A DNA stretch of 64,000 nt from Cyanobacterium sp. HL-69 (GTDB lineage: Bacteria; Cyanobacteriota; Cyanobacteriia; Cyanobacteriales; Cyanobacteriaceae): assembly GCA_002813895.1 (NCBI GenBank), contig CP024912.1:2294001-2358000 (forward strand). The letters are read 5' to 3'. Positions 35,638 to 45,001 of this stretch are shown here, in pieces (the first letter of the stretch is position 1; each line of letters begins with the position of its first letter). The notes under the pieces are model-generated. The model ran no database searches. It saw only the letters and a program-made list of their open reading frames with translations, and had not been told where the DNA came from. Position numbers and translations under genes: made by a program.

Positions 35638-35705
35638 TGAACTCCCACGATTTTCAGAAAGGATTAAGAATTGTTAAATTCTACCCTTCAAAATATGGGA
35701 GTTCA
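35638..35705 (+). other. 68-bp interrupted inverted repeat between VOC and PfpI genes
   Basis: The outer arms TGAACTCCCA (35638-35647) and TGGGAGTTCA (35696-35705) are perfect inverted repeats. Inside, TTTT/AAAA, AAGG/CCTT and AGAATT/AATTCT continue the pairing up to a short GTTA-type loop. The whole forms one long bulged hairpin. No T-run follows. It could be an RNA processing signal or a small MITE. Confidence 0.65.
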
Positions 35706-35762
35706 CTAGAATTCCAACAATAATACTTTTCAACCGTAAACATAAAGAGCTATTTTCTAAAA

Positions 35763-36356
35763 ATGTCTAAAGGAAAAATTGGTGTAATTATAGAAGAACA
35801 TTTCGACGCAACTGAATATAAGCGTTTTAATGAATTCTTCCCCGAGCATGGTTATGAAGTAGAATATATTTCTCATTTATGGGGTAATGAGTCTCTCAAA
35901 TTTGGCTCTAACCCTGAAAATGATGTTATCGAATTTCACGCCACTGTCACCACAGAAATTAATGATGTTAAGCCTTCGGACTATAAAGGTGTTATTTGCA
36001 TCGGAGCTTATGCCATGGATCGATTACGCTATCAAGTAAGCGTAAAAAAGGGTCAAAAAAATATAGCTCCAGCGGTAGAATTTTTAAGAAAAGCTGTAAA
36101 TGAAAATCAGGTTAAATTAGGAACAATTTGCCATAGCCTTTGGTTATTTTGTGCAGATCCTGATTTACTAAAAGGTAAAAAAGTCACCTGCGCCCATAAT
36201 ATTATTTGTGATGTGGAAAATGCAGGGGGTGATGTGGTCTATGAAGGAGATGTTACTGCTGATTTAGTTATTGATGGCAACTTAATTACAGGAAAACATC
36301 CAGGAGTTGTTGATCAATTTTTAGACGCTTTTTTAGCAGAAATGGACAAGCAATAA
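35763..36356 (+). CDS. DJ-1/PfpI family protein
   Basis: This 197-residue protein of the class I glutamine amidotransferase-like superfamily has the nucleophile elbow GTICHSLWLF, with Cys near residue 122. GKKVTCAHNIICDVENAGGD and the terminal LITGKHPGVVDQFLDAFL follow. PfpI/DJ-1 members are proteases, glyoxalases, deglycases or stress chaperones. A PfpI gene before an AGE-epimerase gene is what I remember for the Synechocystis icfG region (slr1854-slr1855). Confidence 0.92.
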   Translation: MSKGKIGVIIEEHFDATEYKRFNEFFPEHGYEVEYISHLWGNESLKFGSNPENDVIEFHATVTTEINDVKPSDYKGVICIGAYAMDRLRYQVSVKKGQKNIAPAVEFLRKAVNENQVKLGTICHSLWLFCADPDLLKGKKVTCAHNIICDVENAGGDVVYEGDVTADLVIDGNLITGKHPGVVDQFLDAFLAEMDKQ

Positions 36357-36447
36357 ATTTGCAAAAAAATATCCCATGAACTTAATTTTGAGATAGCCTT
36401 ACTTTAAGTTAAACATAGAATTATCAACCTGAAACTAAAACGAAAAA

Positions 36448-38268
36448 ATGACCCTTTCCATTAATTTTCCCTTCTCTGATTTAATCGCTGGCTATGTTAC
36501 TAGCCATGATTCCTCCAATGACTCTTTCACCCTCAAAACCTCCGATGAAAGAGAATTTAAAGTGAAAATCAGTGCCATGGCTTATGCAAAATTAATTCAA
36601 AATTTTGATGAGGCCTATCCTGATGCCACTGGTAATATGCGTTCAATGTTAGAAGTTGGGCGCTTTTTGTTTGTTTACGGTGTTTTTTATCCTGATAGTG
36701 AGTATTTTGATGCTAAACAAATCGTTTTTGCTGGACGCAAGAAAAATGATTTTGTCTTTGAGAAACAAAATTGGTGGGTAAACCAAATCAATGCTTTGGG
36801 TAAGTTTTATCTTAAGGCTCAATTTGGGGAAGGAGAATTTAATTATCGTAATTATAGAACTTCTCTTTCCATTAGTGGGATTCAGTCAGAAACCAGTTTC
36901 CGTCAAGAAACTGATACTATCTCCCGCTTGGTATATGGTTTTGCTACCGCTTTTATGATGACAGGGAATGATAGCTTCCTCAAAGCAGCCGAAAGGGGTA
37001 CTGAATATTTGCGGGAACATATGAAATTTGAGGATCTCGATGAAGGGATTGTTTATTGGTATCATGGTATTGATGTTAATGGCGATCGCGAAGAGAAAAT
37101 TTTCGCCTCAGAATTTGGTGATGATTACGACGCAATCCCTGCCTATGAGCAAATCTATGCCCTAGCAGGACCCATCCAAACCTACCGTTGTACGGGCGAT
37201 CCCCGCATCATGGATGACACGGAAAAAACTATCAAACTGTTTAACGAATTTTTCCTTGATAAAGGGGAACATGGCAGTTACTTTTCCCACCTAGACCCCA
37301 TCATGTTAGATCCCCTCAGTGACACCCTAGGACGCAATAAGGGACGGAAAAACTGGAACTCCGTGGGGGATCACGCTCCTGCCTATCTTATCAATCTCTG
37401 GCTCGCAACGGGTAAACAAGAGTATGCAGATATGCTCGAAGACACCTTCGATACCATCACAAAATACTTCCCTGATTTTGAAAATAGCCCCTTTGTACAG
37501 GAGAAATTTTATCAAGATTGGACTCCCGACAAAACTTGGGGATGGCAACAGGATAGAGGAGTTGTAGGGCATAACTACAAAATTGCATGGAACTTGATGC
37601 GGATGCAAAGTCTCAAGTCAAAAGATGAATATGTAGAACTTGCTAAGAAAATTGCCGACTTGATGAATGAGCATGGGAGCGATCGCCAGCGGGGTGGATG
37701 CTATGATGTAGTAGAAAGAATAGTAACCAAAGGAGAAAAATACCATCGTTACGTATGGCATGATCGCAAACCTTGGTGGCAACAAGAACAAATGATCCTC
37801 GCCTACTTCATCCTTGCAGGGGTACTAGATGATCAAGACTATCACCGCCTTGCTCGTGAATCCTCCGCCTTTTATAATGCGTGGTTCCTAGATTTAGAAG
37901 ACGGTGGGGTATATTTCAACGTTCTTGCCAACGGTATCCCCTTCCTCGCAGGGGGTAACGAAAGAGGCAAAGGAAGTCACTCCATGAGTGGTTATCACTC
38001 CTTTGAATTGTGCTACCTCGCCGCCGTTTATACCAATCTTTTGGTAGTTAAACAACCTATGGACTTCTACTTTAAACCTATCCCTGGCGGATTTGAAGAT
38101 GATATTCTCAGAGTATCCCCCGACATTCTTCCCCCTGGTAGTATCAAAATTGCCAAAGTAGAAATTGATGGTGAACCCTATAACAACTTTGATGCCGATG
38201 CCTTGACGGTAAAATTACCCAAAACTGATAGCCGAGTCAAAGTAAAAGTAACCATAGCCCCCGCATAA
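36448..38268 (+). CDS. AGE family epimerase/isomerase (N-acylglucosamine 2-epimerase-like)
   Basis: This 606-residue protein has an (alpha/alpha)6-barrel in the middle (about 150-500) with the family motifs RLVYGFATAFMMTG, GVVGHNYKIAWNLMRMQSL and WWQQEQMILAYFIL. An N-terminal region of about 110 residues and a beta-rich C-terminus lie outside the usual 390-residue AGE core. AGE enzymes interconvert GlcNAc/ManNAc, mannose/fructose or cellobiose/glucosylmannose. The substrate here is unknown. It directly precedes the regulatory STAS gene, so carbon metabolism and partner switching share this locus. A hairpin terminator follows. Confidence 0.88.
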   Translation: MTLSINFPFSDLIAGYVTSHDSSNDSFTLKTSDEREFKVKISAMAYAKLIQNFDEAYPDATGNMRSMLEVGRFLFVYGVFYPDSEYFDAKQIVFAGRKKNDFVFEKQNWWVNQINALGKFYLKAQFGEGEFNYRNYRTSLSISGIQSETSFRQETDTISRLVYGFATAFMMTGNDSFLKAAERGTEYLREHMKFEDLDEGIVYWYHGIDVNGDREEKIFASEFGDDYDAIPAYEQIYALAGPIQTYRCTGDPRIMDDTEKTIKLFNEFFLDKGEHGSYFSHLDPIMLDPLSDTLGRNKGRKNWNSVGDHAPAYLINLWLATGKQEYADMLEDTFDTITKYFPDFENSPFVQEKFYQDWTPDKTWGWQQDRGVVGHNYKIAWNLMRMQSLKSKDEYVELAKKIADLMNEHGSDRQRGGCYDVVERIVTKGEKYHRYVWHDRKPWWQQEQMILAYFILAGVLDDQDYHRLARESSAFYNAWFLDLEDGGVYFNVLANGIPFLAGGNERGKGSHSMSGYHSFELCYLAAVYTNLLVVKQPMDFYFKPIPGGFEDDILRVSPDILPPGSIKIAKVEIDGEPYNNFDADALTVKLPKTDSRVKVKVTIAPA

Positions 38269-38277
38269 ATGATTTTG

Positions 38278-38306
38278 ATGACAGGTATTTTGCCTGTCAT
38301 TTTTTC
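38278..38306 (+). terminator. Terminator after the AGE epimerase gene
   Basis: The stem ATGACAGG/CCTGTCAT has a 7-base loop and runs into TTTTTT, just after the stop codon. It separates the metabolic gene run from the STAS-glgX unit. Confidence 0.85.
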
Positions 38307-38354
38307 TTATTATCAAAAATCTTTCTTGTCCAACAAACTATTAGACCCAGCATA

Positions 38355-38690
38355 ATGGAAATAAATATTACCCAAAAAGATAATCTACAAATAGCCACTA
38401 TAAAGGGAGATATTGATTCCTCCGTCGCCTCCGAAGTCACAGAAACCATAGTTCCTTTGGTTACCGAAAATGCCAAAATCATCCTTGACATGACAGAGGT
38501 GGAGTATATGTCCAGTGCAGGATTGAGGATTTTACTTTCTACCCACCGACAGGCTACCGCCAAAGAAGCAAAATTAATTTTGGTAGGACTATCAGAAGAC
38601 ATCAAAGACACTATGTCTGTCACGGGATTCCTCGACTTTTTCACTGTCAGTGATTCCATTGATGATGCCAAAAAACAACTAGAAGGTTGA
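38355..38690 (+). CDS. STAS-domain anti-sigma factor antagonist (Slr1856-like)
   Basis: This 111-residue STAS domain has the conserved phospho-acceptor at Ser54 in VEYMSSAGLRILLS. From memory, the Synechocystis homologue Slr1856 is phosphorylated by the SpoIIAB-like kinase Slr1861 on Ser54 and dephosphorylated by IcfG; the same residue number here supports orthology. It is followed 50 bases later by glgX. Confidence 0.93.
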   Translation: MEINITQKDNLQIATIKGDIDSSVASEVTETIVPLVTENAKIILDMTEVEYMSSAGLRILLSTHRQATAKEAKLILVGLSEDIKDTMSVTGFLDFFTVSDSIDDAKKQLEG

Positions 38691-38740
38691 TGATTTACTC
38701 AAAATTATCCCCATAGCAAAAATTAATAACAAAAACAAAA

Positions 38741-40861
38741 ATGCAAAGAATTGATGTCCACCCAACCCATACTCATGGGCAATTTAAACTAAGAAGAGGA
38801 AATCCCGCCCCTTTTGGAGCAACCTTTGTACCGGGGGGAGTAAATTTTTCTATTTTCTCTAGTCATGCCACCTCCTGCACTTTGGTTTTATTTGAAAAAC
38901 ACGCCCCAAAGCCCTTTGGAGAGATACCCTTTCCCGATGAGTTTAGAATAGGCAATGTTTACTCGATGATTGTCTTTGATCTCGACTATGAAGACATTGA
39001 GTATGGCTACCGTATGGATGGACCCAATAGTTTCCAAGAAGGTCAATGGTTTGATGAAAGTAAAGTATTACTAGATCCCTATGCCAAAATTATTGGCGGA
39101 CGGGATGTGTGGGGTACTCCCCCTGACTGGGATGATATGTACCATCACCGAGCGCGCATAGCCTTTGATGATTTTGATTGGGAAGACGATCGCCCCTTAG
39201 AAATTGCCCCAGAGGATCAAATTATCTATGAAATGCACGTCCGTAGCTTTACCAAACATGAATCTTCAGGGTTGAAAGAAAGCCATAGAGGCACTTTTGC
39301 TGGAATTCGGGATAAAATTCCCTACCTCAAAGAATTGGGAGTAAATGCCATCGAACTGATGCCTGTCTATGAATTTGATGAATTTGAAAATAGTCGTCCT
39401 AGCCCCACCACAGGGGAAACCCTCTATAACTACTGGGGTTATAGTACCGTAGGCTTTTTTGCTCCCAAGGCAGGATATGCGGCTACGGGTAAATTTGGCA
39501 TGCAGGTGGACGAACTCAAAGCCTTAGTCAAAGAATTCCATAAAAATGACATGGAAGTAATCCTTGACGTGGTCTTTAACCACACTGCTGAAGGCAACGA
39601 AAGGGGCCCGACTATCTCCTTCCGAGGCATTGATAACAAAACCTATTATATGCTCACCCCTGAAGGCTACTATTATAATTTTAGCGGTTGCGGTAATACC
39701 CTTAACTGTAATAACCCCATCGTCCGTGGTATCGTCCTCGACTGTCTCCGTTATTGGGCTTCAGAGTATCATATTGACGGGTTTAGATTTGACCTTGCCT
39801 CTATTTTAGGTAGAGATCCTTGGGGCGCCCCTTTGGCAAATCCTCCCCTCCTTGAAACCCTTGCCTTTGACCCCATTCTGGCAAAATGCAAATTGATTGC
39901 CGAGGCTTGGGACGCAGGAGGTTTATATCAAGTGGGCTCATTCCCTGCCTATGGAAGATGGGGAGAGTGGAACGGTAAATATCGAGATACCATTCGTAAG
40001 TTTATCAAAGGTGATACTACTGTAGGGGAAATGGCTCAACGGTTACAGGGTTCTCCAGACCTCTATGCGGGGGCTGGTAGGGCACCTGCTACTTCTATCA
40101 ACTTTATCACTGCCCATGATGGTTTTACCCTTATGGACATGGTTTCCTATAACGGGAAGCACAACGAAGCTAACGGGGAAAATAATAATGATGGTAGTAA
40201 TGATAATGATAGTTGGAACTGTGGTTGGGAAGGGGAAACTGACAACGAATATATTAACGCCCTTCGTCATCGCCAAATCAAAAATGCGATCGCCCTGTTG
40301 ATGGTATCCCAAGGAGTACCCATGATATTGATGGGAGATGAAATGGGACGCACCAAATACGGTAACAATAATACCTATTGTCACGACAACGAGTTAAACT
40401 GGGTTAATTGGGATTTACTAAAGAAAAATGACGATATTTTTCAGTTTGCCAAAAACTGTATCAATTTCCGTAAAGCCCATCCCGTCTTGAGAAATACTTG
40501 GCATTTCCAAAACCGTGACTATATGGGTAGTGGCTATGCCGATATTTCTTGGCATGGTACCCAAGCATGGAACGCCGATTGGTCGGAGGATGCCAAAGCC
40601 CTCGCCTTTATGTTGTGTGGTAAACACGCTAAAGGTGGCACCGTAGAGGATAATTACATCTATGTTGCCATGAACGTTTATTGGGATGCCCTCTGGTTCG
40701 AGATTCCCCAACTTCCTCCAGGACTTCAATGGCACGTATTTGCTAATACGGCGATGCCTTCCCCCGAAGATAGTTGGACTCCCGGTTCTGAACCTGTATT
40801 ACAGGATCAATACGGTATGCTTGTGGGCGATCGTTCCACGGTGATTCTGGTGGGCAAATAA
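38741..40861 (+). CDS. glgX: Glycogen debranching enzyme (isoamylase type)
   Basis: This 706-residue GH13 enzyme cleaves alpha-1,6 branches of glycogen. The N-terminal CBM48-type domain (about 20-120: PFGATFVPGGVNFSIFSSHA) precedes the barrel. Catalytic motifs are VILDVVFNHTAEG, FRFDLAS (nucleophile Asp near 350), LIAEAWD (acid Glu near 387) and FITAHDGFTL (transition-state Asp near 458). The length fits GlgX. Its position between two STAS genes matches the Synechocystis icfG locus (slr1857). This suggests that glycogen use and the partner-switching module are regulated together. Confidence 0.95.
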   Translation: MQRIDVHPTHTHGQFKLRRGNPAPFGATFVPGGVNFSIFSSHATSCTLVLFEKHAPKPFGEIPFPDEFRIGNVYSMIVFDLDYEDIEYGYRMDGPNSFQEGQWFDESKVLLDPYAKIIGGRDVWGTPPDWDDMYHHRARIAFDDFDWEDDRPLEIAPEDQIIYEMHVRSFTKHESSGLKESHRGTFAGIRDKIPYLKELGVNAIELMPVYEFDEFENSRPSPTTGETLYNYWGYSTVGFFAPKAGYAATGKFGMQVDELKALVKEFHKNDMEVILDVVFNHTAEGNERGPTISFRGIDNKTYYMLTPEGYYYNFSGCGNTLNCNNPIVRGIVLDCLRYWASEYHIDGFRFDLASILGRDPWGAPLANPPLLETLAFDPILAKCKLIAEAWDAGGLYQVGSFPAYGRWGEWNGKYRDTIRKFIKGDTTVGEMAQRLQGSPDLYAGAGRAPATSINFITAHDGFTLMDMVSYNGKHNEANGENNNDGSNDNDSWNCGWEGETDNEYINALRHRQIKNAIALLMVSQGVPMILMGDEMGRTKYGNNNTYCHDNELNWVNWDLLKKNDDIFQFAKNCINFRKAHPVLRNTWHFQNRDYMGSGYADISWHGTQAWNADWSEDAKALAFMLCGKHAKGGTVEDNYIYVAMNVYWDALWFEIPQLPPGLQWHVFANTAMPSPEDSWTPGSEPVLQDQYGMLVGDRSTVILVGK

Positions 40862-40928
40862 TTGACAAACCACCCTCTGTGACCCAAAATTAACCAAATT
40901 TTAATAATAACTACAGGAGTTTTAACCC

Positions 40929-41246
40929 ATGGCTTTAGATTTGACTTTAACTATTGATAATGATGTAGCAAAAATTACCCTCGTGGGAGAATTAGATGGT
41001 AGCAATGCTAGTGATTTTAAAACCAAAATTGAAGAAGCTGCCGCCTCCGAACCAAAAAAATTAGTGCTTGTGATGAATGATTTAGAATTCATGGCCAGTG
41101 CTGGTTTACGAGTCTTAGTTTTTTCTAAGCAAAAAATGGGAGCTGGAGTTGATGTTTATGTAGTTGGTGCCGATGAAATGATCACCGAAACCATCGAAAA
41201 AACTGGTTTACATCACAGTTTAATTATTCAGGAAACCTTTGCATAA
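40929..41246 (+). CDS. STAS-domain anti-sigma factor antagonist (Slr1859-like)
   Basis: This 105-residue STAS domain has the phospho-acceptor at Ser57 in LEFMASAGLRVLVF and a good ribosome-binding site (CAGGAG). It is the second antagonist of the locus, about 31% into the same gene order as Synechocystis slr1859. Two antagonists with one kinase and one phosphatase imply that the module sends its signal to at least two outputs. Confidence 0.92.
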   Translation: MALDLTLTIDNDVAKITLVGELDGSNASDFKTKIEEAAASEPKKLVLVMNDLEFMASAGLRVLVFSKQKMGAGVDVYVVGADEMITETIEKTGLHHSLIIQETFA

Positions 41247-41560
41247 TTAATTTATACGAAATCCGTACATTAAAGTAAAAGTTCAATTTATTGAACCATC
41301 AGCCCTTATTCATTAGACACTGGAAGATGATCAACTTTATCAACCGGATTTGCTATTATTATCCATGGGGAAAGAAAGATTTTTAATCCTACTTTCTCTA
41401 TGGTTTTAACAGTTACTGACAATAGTTAATGTGGGTTGGACAGAACAACTCTTAATATAAATGGGTTTTCGGCTTTAGGTTCTTGTTTATCCCTATTTAA
41501 TGAGATTTGTAAAGTAACGGAGTTTGCAGTAAAAAAACCATCTCTACTTCTATAAAAGTC
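41247..41560. other. Intergenic region with a degenerate family C element
   Basis: This 314-base non-coding gap interrupts the regulatory locus between the second STAS gene and the RsbW-like gene. Its first third is the degenerate inverted-repeat element at 41254-41356. The rest (41357-41560) is AT-rich, contains no gene, and presumably holds the promoter of the downstream kinase-NRPS-sensor genes. Confidence 0.6.
41254..41356. mobile_element. MITE-like element, family C, degenerate copy
   Basis: The ends ATACGAAATCCG (41254-41265) and CGGATTTGCTAT (41345-41356) are imperfect inverted repeats. They match the termini ATACCAAATCCG/CGGATTTGGTAT of the element at 56927-57041. Both copies share the internal palindrome GTTCAAT...ATTGAAC. 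The right half has decayed. Confidence 0.6.
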
Positions 41561-41992
41561 ATGATCGAAACATTAACCGTTCCCGCTCACTTAGATTCCC
41601 TCAAACCCATTGCAGAATATGTCATGAAAGTTGCAAAAATGGCAGGGTTAGACAAAAAATCTATGTATAAGTTACGATTAGCGGTAGATGAGTTAGCGAC
41701 CAATATTGCTAATTATGCTTATGCCGATGATCATGACGACAAAAAAGATATATCATTAGAATCAAATATTTCTCAAGATTCTTTGATAATTACCATTAAA
41801 GATAATGGTATTCCTTTTAATCCCATCAATAAAATAGATGCGGAAATGGAGGTAGTGCAAAAACCCATAGAAGAACGCAAAATAGGTGGTTTAGGAATTT
41901 TTCTTGCCTTTGATGGGGTGGATGATTTTTCTTATCAGAGGGTTGCTCAACAAAATATTAACACTTTAACTGTGTATCATCACAGGGATTAA
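41561..41992 (+). CDS. SpoIIAB/RsbW-like anti-sigma factor serine kinase (Slr1861-like)
   Basis: This 143-residue GHKL ATPase has the N-box LAVDELATNIANYAY, the G1 box KDNGIPFNP and the G2 box GGLGIFLAF. It is the likely kinase for the two STAS proteins of the locus and, by family, an inhibitor of a sigma factor or another target. In Synechocystis the equivalent (slr1861) follows icfG; here it precedes the inserted NRPS-like and sensor-kinase genes. It starts 314 bases after the STAS gene and ends 33 bases before the NRPS-like gene. Confidence 0.92.
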   Translation: MIETLTVPAHLDSLKPIAEYVMKVAKMAGLDKKSMYKLRLAVDELATNIANYAYADDHDDKKDISLESNISQDSLIITIKDNGIPFNPINKIDAEMEVVQKPIEERKIGGLGIFLAFDGVDDFSYQRVAQQNINTLTVYHHRD

Positions 41993-42025
41993 GTGTAACC
42001 TATTAAAAACAATACTTTTTTCATA

Positions 42026-45001
42026 ATGGCTGTTAATCAAAGGATTCAAGATTTTTTTCAAGAAATTGTGTGCCAATACCCCCAGAAAATAGCACTTTTG
42101 ACCCATGATGAGCAGTTAACCTATGAGCAGTTAAATATAAAGTCTAATCAGTTAGCCCATTATTTGAGAACTTTGGGTATTGGTTCTCAAGAGGATATGT
42201 TGGTGGGGGTATGTTTGGAGAGGAAAGCCAGTTTAATTATCTCCCTATGGGCTATTTTTAAAGCAGGGGCGGGGTATGTTCCCCTTGACCCCTATTATCC
42301 TCAAGATCGTTTAAGGTTTATGGTGGAAGATTCTGGGTTGTCGGCCATTATTACAGAAAGTGCCTTTACCCATTTATTCTCAGGGGATGGGGTTCATTTA
42401 GTGAATGGGGATGAAGATAATTTTTCCTCTTTTTCTGTAGAGAATCCTTCTCCTAGGTCTTTGGAGCATAATTTAGCTTATGTTATTTATACTTCAGGTT
42501 CTACGGGTATCCCCAAAGGAGTAGAAATTGAACACCGCAATACGATCGCATTTATCCAATGGGCGATCGCCTTTTTTAGCTCCGAAGAATTAGCAGGGGT
42601 ATTGGCCTCTACTTCTGTTTGTTTTGATTTATCCGTATTTGAAATCTTTGTACCTTTGAGCGTGGGGGGTACCGTTATTTTGGTGGATAATATTCTTCAT
42701 CTGCCTGATTCTCCCCATAGAAATAAAGTTACCCTCATTGATACCGTACCTAGTGCGATCGCCTCTTTAACTAAAATTAAAGGTATTCCTGGCTCCGTAA
42801 AAACCGTTAACTTAGCAGGGGAAGCCCTTACTAATAATATTGTTCAGGAAGTTTATAAATTTGATCATGTAGAAAGAGTTTATAATCTCTATGGACCTTC
42901 TGAGGATACGACATATTCTACCGTCTCCCTCATTCCGAAAGGTTTTGATGATGTTCCTCCCATTGGAAAACCTATTAGTCAAACCCAAGCCCACTTACTT
43001 GATAGCAACTTACAACCCGTAGAAAAAGGCATTATTGGCGAGATTTATTTAGCAGGGGCAGGAATTACTCGCGGATACCGTCATCGCCCCGATTTGACGG
43101 CCGAGAGATATTTAAGCAATCCCTTTGAGGAAGATAGTACATCAAAAATGTATAAAACAGGGGACTTAGCAGTTTATTTACATGATGGACAGTTGAAATT
43201 TATCGGACGACAGGATCAGCTAGTTAAATTTAGGGGTTTTAGGGTTGAATTGGGAGAAATTGAAGCTGTATTGACCAAGTATCCCCTTGTAGAAAGATCA
43301 GCGGTAACACTACATCATTTTACCGATGATGACCAAAGATTAATTGCTTACCTGACTTTAAAAGAAACCAGCAATCGCAAAGAAACTTTGACAGATATTC
43401 GTGAATATTTAACTCAAAAACTTCCTCCCCATGAGGTGCCAGGAGGATTTATGGTGCTAGAAAAACTACCCGAAACTCTCAACGGTAAAATAAATCGTCG
43501 TGCATTACCCACCCCAGAGCGTCACTTACTTTGGGATAATTCTCAACATTCTACTTATGCGGCTCCTCGCAATGGTATCGAAGAGAAATTAGTACAGATG
43601 TGGCAATCTGTTTTAAAAATTGACTCTATCGGCATTGAGGATGATTTTTTTGATTTAGGAGGTAGTTCTCTCAGTGCGATCGCCCTTATCCACGATATAA
43701 ACACTGAATTTAATACTAATATCTCTTTAGGAGTATTCCTAGAAAGCTCAACCATTTCCTGCTTGAGCAAAAACATCGAACAGAAAAACGACTTATCCTT
43801 AACAGAACAAAGACATCAAACCCTAGAAATAGATACAATCCTTCCAGACGATATTTATCCCCAAACTCCCTTTAACTATTCCAAAACCTACCATAGCGCC
43901 CTTCTCACTGGAGCCACAGGCTTACTAGGTTCTTACTTATTAGCAGACTTACTGAACAATACCAATTATCAAATTTATTGTCTGGTTAGGGCAAAAGACC
44001 AAGAACAAGCCTTACAAAGAATTCAAGCCAAACTAGAAAAAAACGATCTTTGGCAACCTTCTTGGCAATCCAGAATTATCCCCCTAGTGGGTGACTTGGC
44101 CAAAACATCTTTGGGTTTAACTGACCAACAAGTAAAGTTTCTTGGTCAAAACCTTGACCTAATTTATCATTGCGGTGCTTGGGTAAATATTGTTTATCCA
44201 TATTCCTCCATGAGAGGTGCAAACATCGAGAGTACCAAAGAAATTATTAAATTAGCTTGTCAATATCACCCAAAACCTATTTTTTATATCTCTACCACCG
44301 ATGTTTTTTCTTCCCACGACATCAGGAAAATATCCTTCAATCAACAGCCAGACGGGGATGATCTGTGTGGGGGATATGCTCAAACGAAATATGTAGCCGA
44401 AGAATTATTGCAACAAGCCCAAAAAAGAGGATTGCCAGTAACAGTCTTTCGTCCTAGTAATATCATTAATCATCGTGAGTCGGATCCTAACATTGTTACA
44501 GAATTTATACCCCGAATGTTCCAAGGTTGTTTACAATTAAATTTATTCCCCCGAATAAATGCGATCGTTAATTTAGTTCCTGTTGATTATGTGAGTCGAA
44601 TGATAGTACACCTATCTAAAGAATCATCATTTTTTAATCAAACATTTAATATTGTTAATCCGAAACCAGCCTATTTCTCCGATATTTTGCAGTGGTTAAA
44701 AAAGAAAAACTACCAATTTTCCATTGTTGATCATCAAGAATGGGTTGATACTTTGGAAAAGATGGTTAAAACGGGAATAAATAACTCTTTGACTCCCTTT
44801 GTTAGTTTGCTTCATTTTGAGAATTTTTTACAAAGATCCCTCGGTTCTTTTGAATTTGAAGATAATCAAACTTTACAAGAAATATACTTACAAGTACCTT
44901 GTCCCCCAGTAGATGAAAAACTTTTAGATATTTATTTCAATCACTGTATATCCCATTCTTTAACTCAAATCGATGAAATTCAAAAAAGAAGAAACTCCTA
45001 A
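42026..45001 (+). CDS. Free-standing NRPS-like A-T-thioester reductase enzyme
   Basis: This 991-residue protein has one adenylation domain (about 1-500), one carrier domain with the phosphopantetheine Ser in [14 protein letters not shown] (near 546), and a NAD(P)H thioester reductase (about 620-991). A-domain cores are [35 protein letters not shown] and [10 protein letters not shown]. The reductase has [14 protein letters not shown] and the [10 protein letters not shown] active site. There is no condensation domain. The pocket residues aligned to GrsA by eye read DLFDNALTYK, one change from the alanine/glycine-type code DLFNNALTYK that I recall for McyA. It would release an amino aldehyde or alcohol. 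LYS2 and Pseudomonas PvfC share this architecture. It sits between the RsbW-like kinase and sensor-kinase genes. No phosphopantetheinyl transferase gene is in the window. Confidence 0.92.
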   Translation: MAVNQRIQDFFQEIVCQYPQKIALLTHDEQLTYEQLNIKSNQLAHYLRTLGIGSQEDMLVGVCLERKASLIISLWAIFKAGAGYVPLDPYYPQDRLRFMVEDSGLSAIITESAFTHLFSGDGVHLVNGDEDNFSSFSVENPSPRSLEHNLAYVIYTSGSTGIPKGVEIEHRNTIAFIQWAIAFFSSEELAGVLASTSVCFDLSVFEIFVPLSVGGTVILVDNILHLPDSPHRNKVTLIDTVPSAIASLTKIKGIPGSVKTVNLAGEALTNNIVQEVYKFDHVERVYNLYGPSEDTTYSTVSLIPKGFDDVPPIGKPISQTQAHLLDSNLQPVEKGIIGEIYLAGAGITRGYRHRPDLTAERYLSNPFEEDSTSKMYKTGDLAVYLHDGQLKFIGRQDQLVKFRGFRVELGEIEAVLTKYPLVERSAVTLHHFTDDDQRLIAYLTLKETSNRKETLTDIREYLTQKLPPHEVPGGFMVLEKLPETLNGKINRRALPTPERHLLWDNSQHSTYAAPRNGIEEKLVQMWQSVLKIDSIGIEDDFFDLGGSSLSAIALIHDINTEFNTNISLGVFLESSTISCLSKNIEQKNDLSLTEQRHQTLEIDTILPDDIYPQTPFNYSKTYHSALLTGATGLLGSYLLADLLNNTNYQIYCLVRAKDQEQALQRIQAKLEKNDLWQPSWQSRIIPLVGDLAKTSLGLTDQQVKFLGQNLDLIYHCGAWVNIVYPYSSMRGANIESTKEIIKLACQYHPKPIFYISTTDVFSSHDIRKISFNQQPDGDDLCGGYAQTKYVAEELLQQAQKRGLPVTVFRPSNIINHRESDPNIVTEFIPRMFQGCLQLNLFPRINAIVNLVPVDYVSRMIVHLSKESSFFNQTFNIVNPKPAYFSDILQWLKKKNYQFSIVDHQEWVDTLEKMVKTGINNSLTPFVSLLHFENFLQRSLGSFEFEDNQTLQEIYLQVPCPPVDEKLLDIYFNHCISHSLTQIDEIQKRRNS

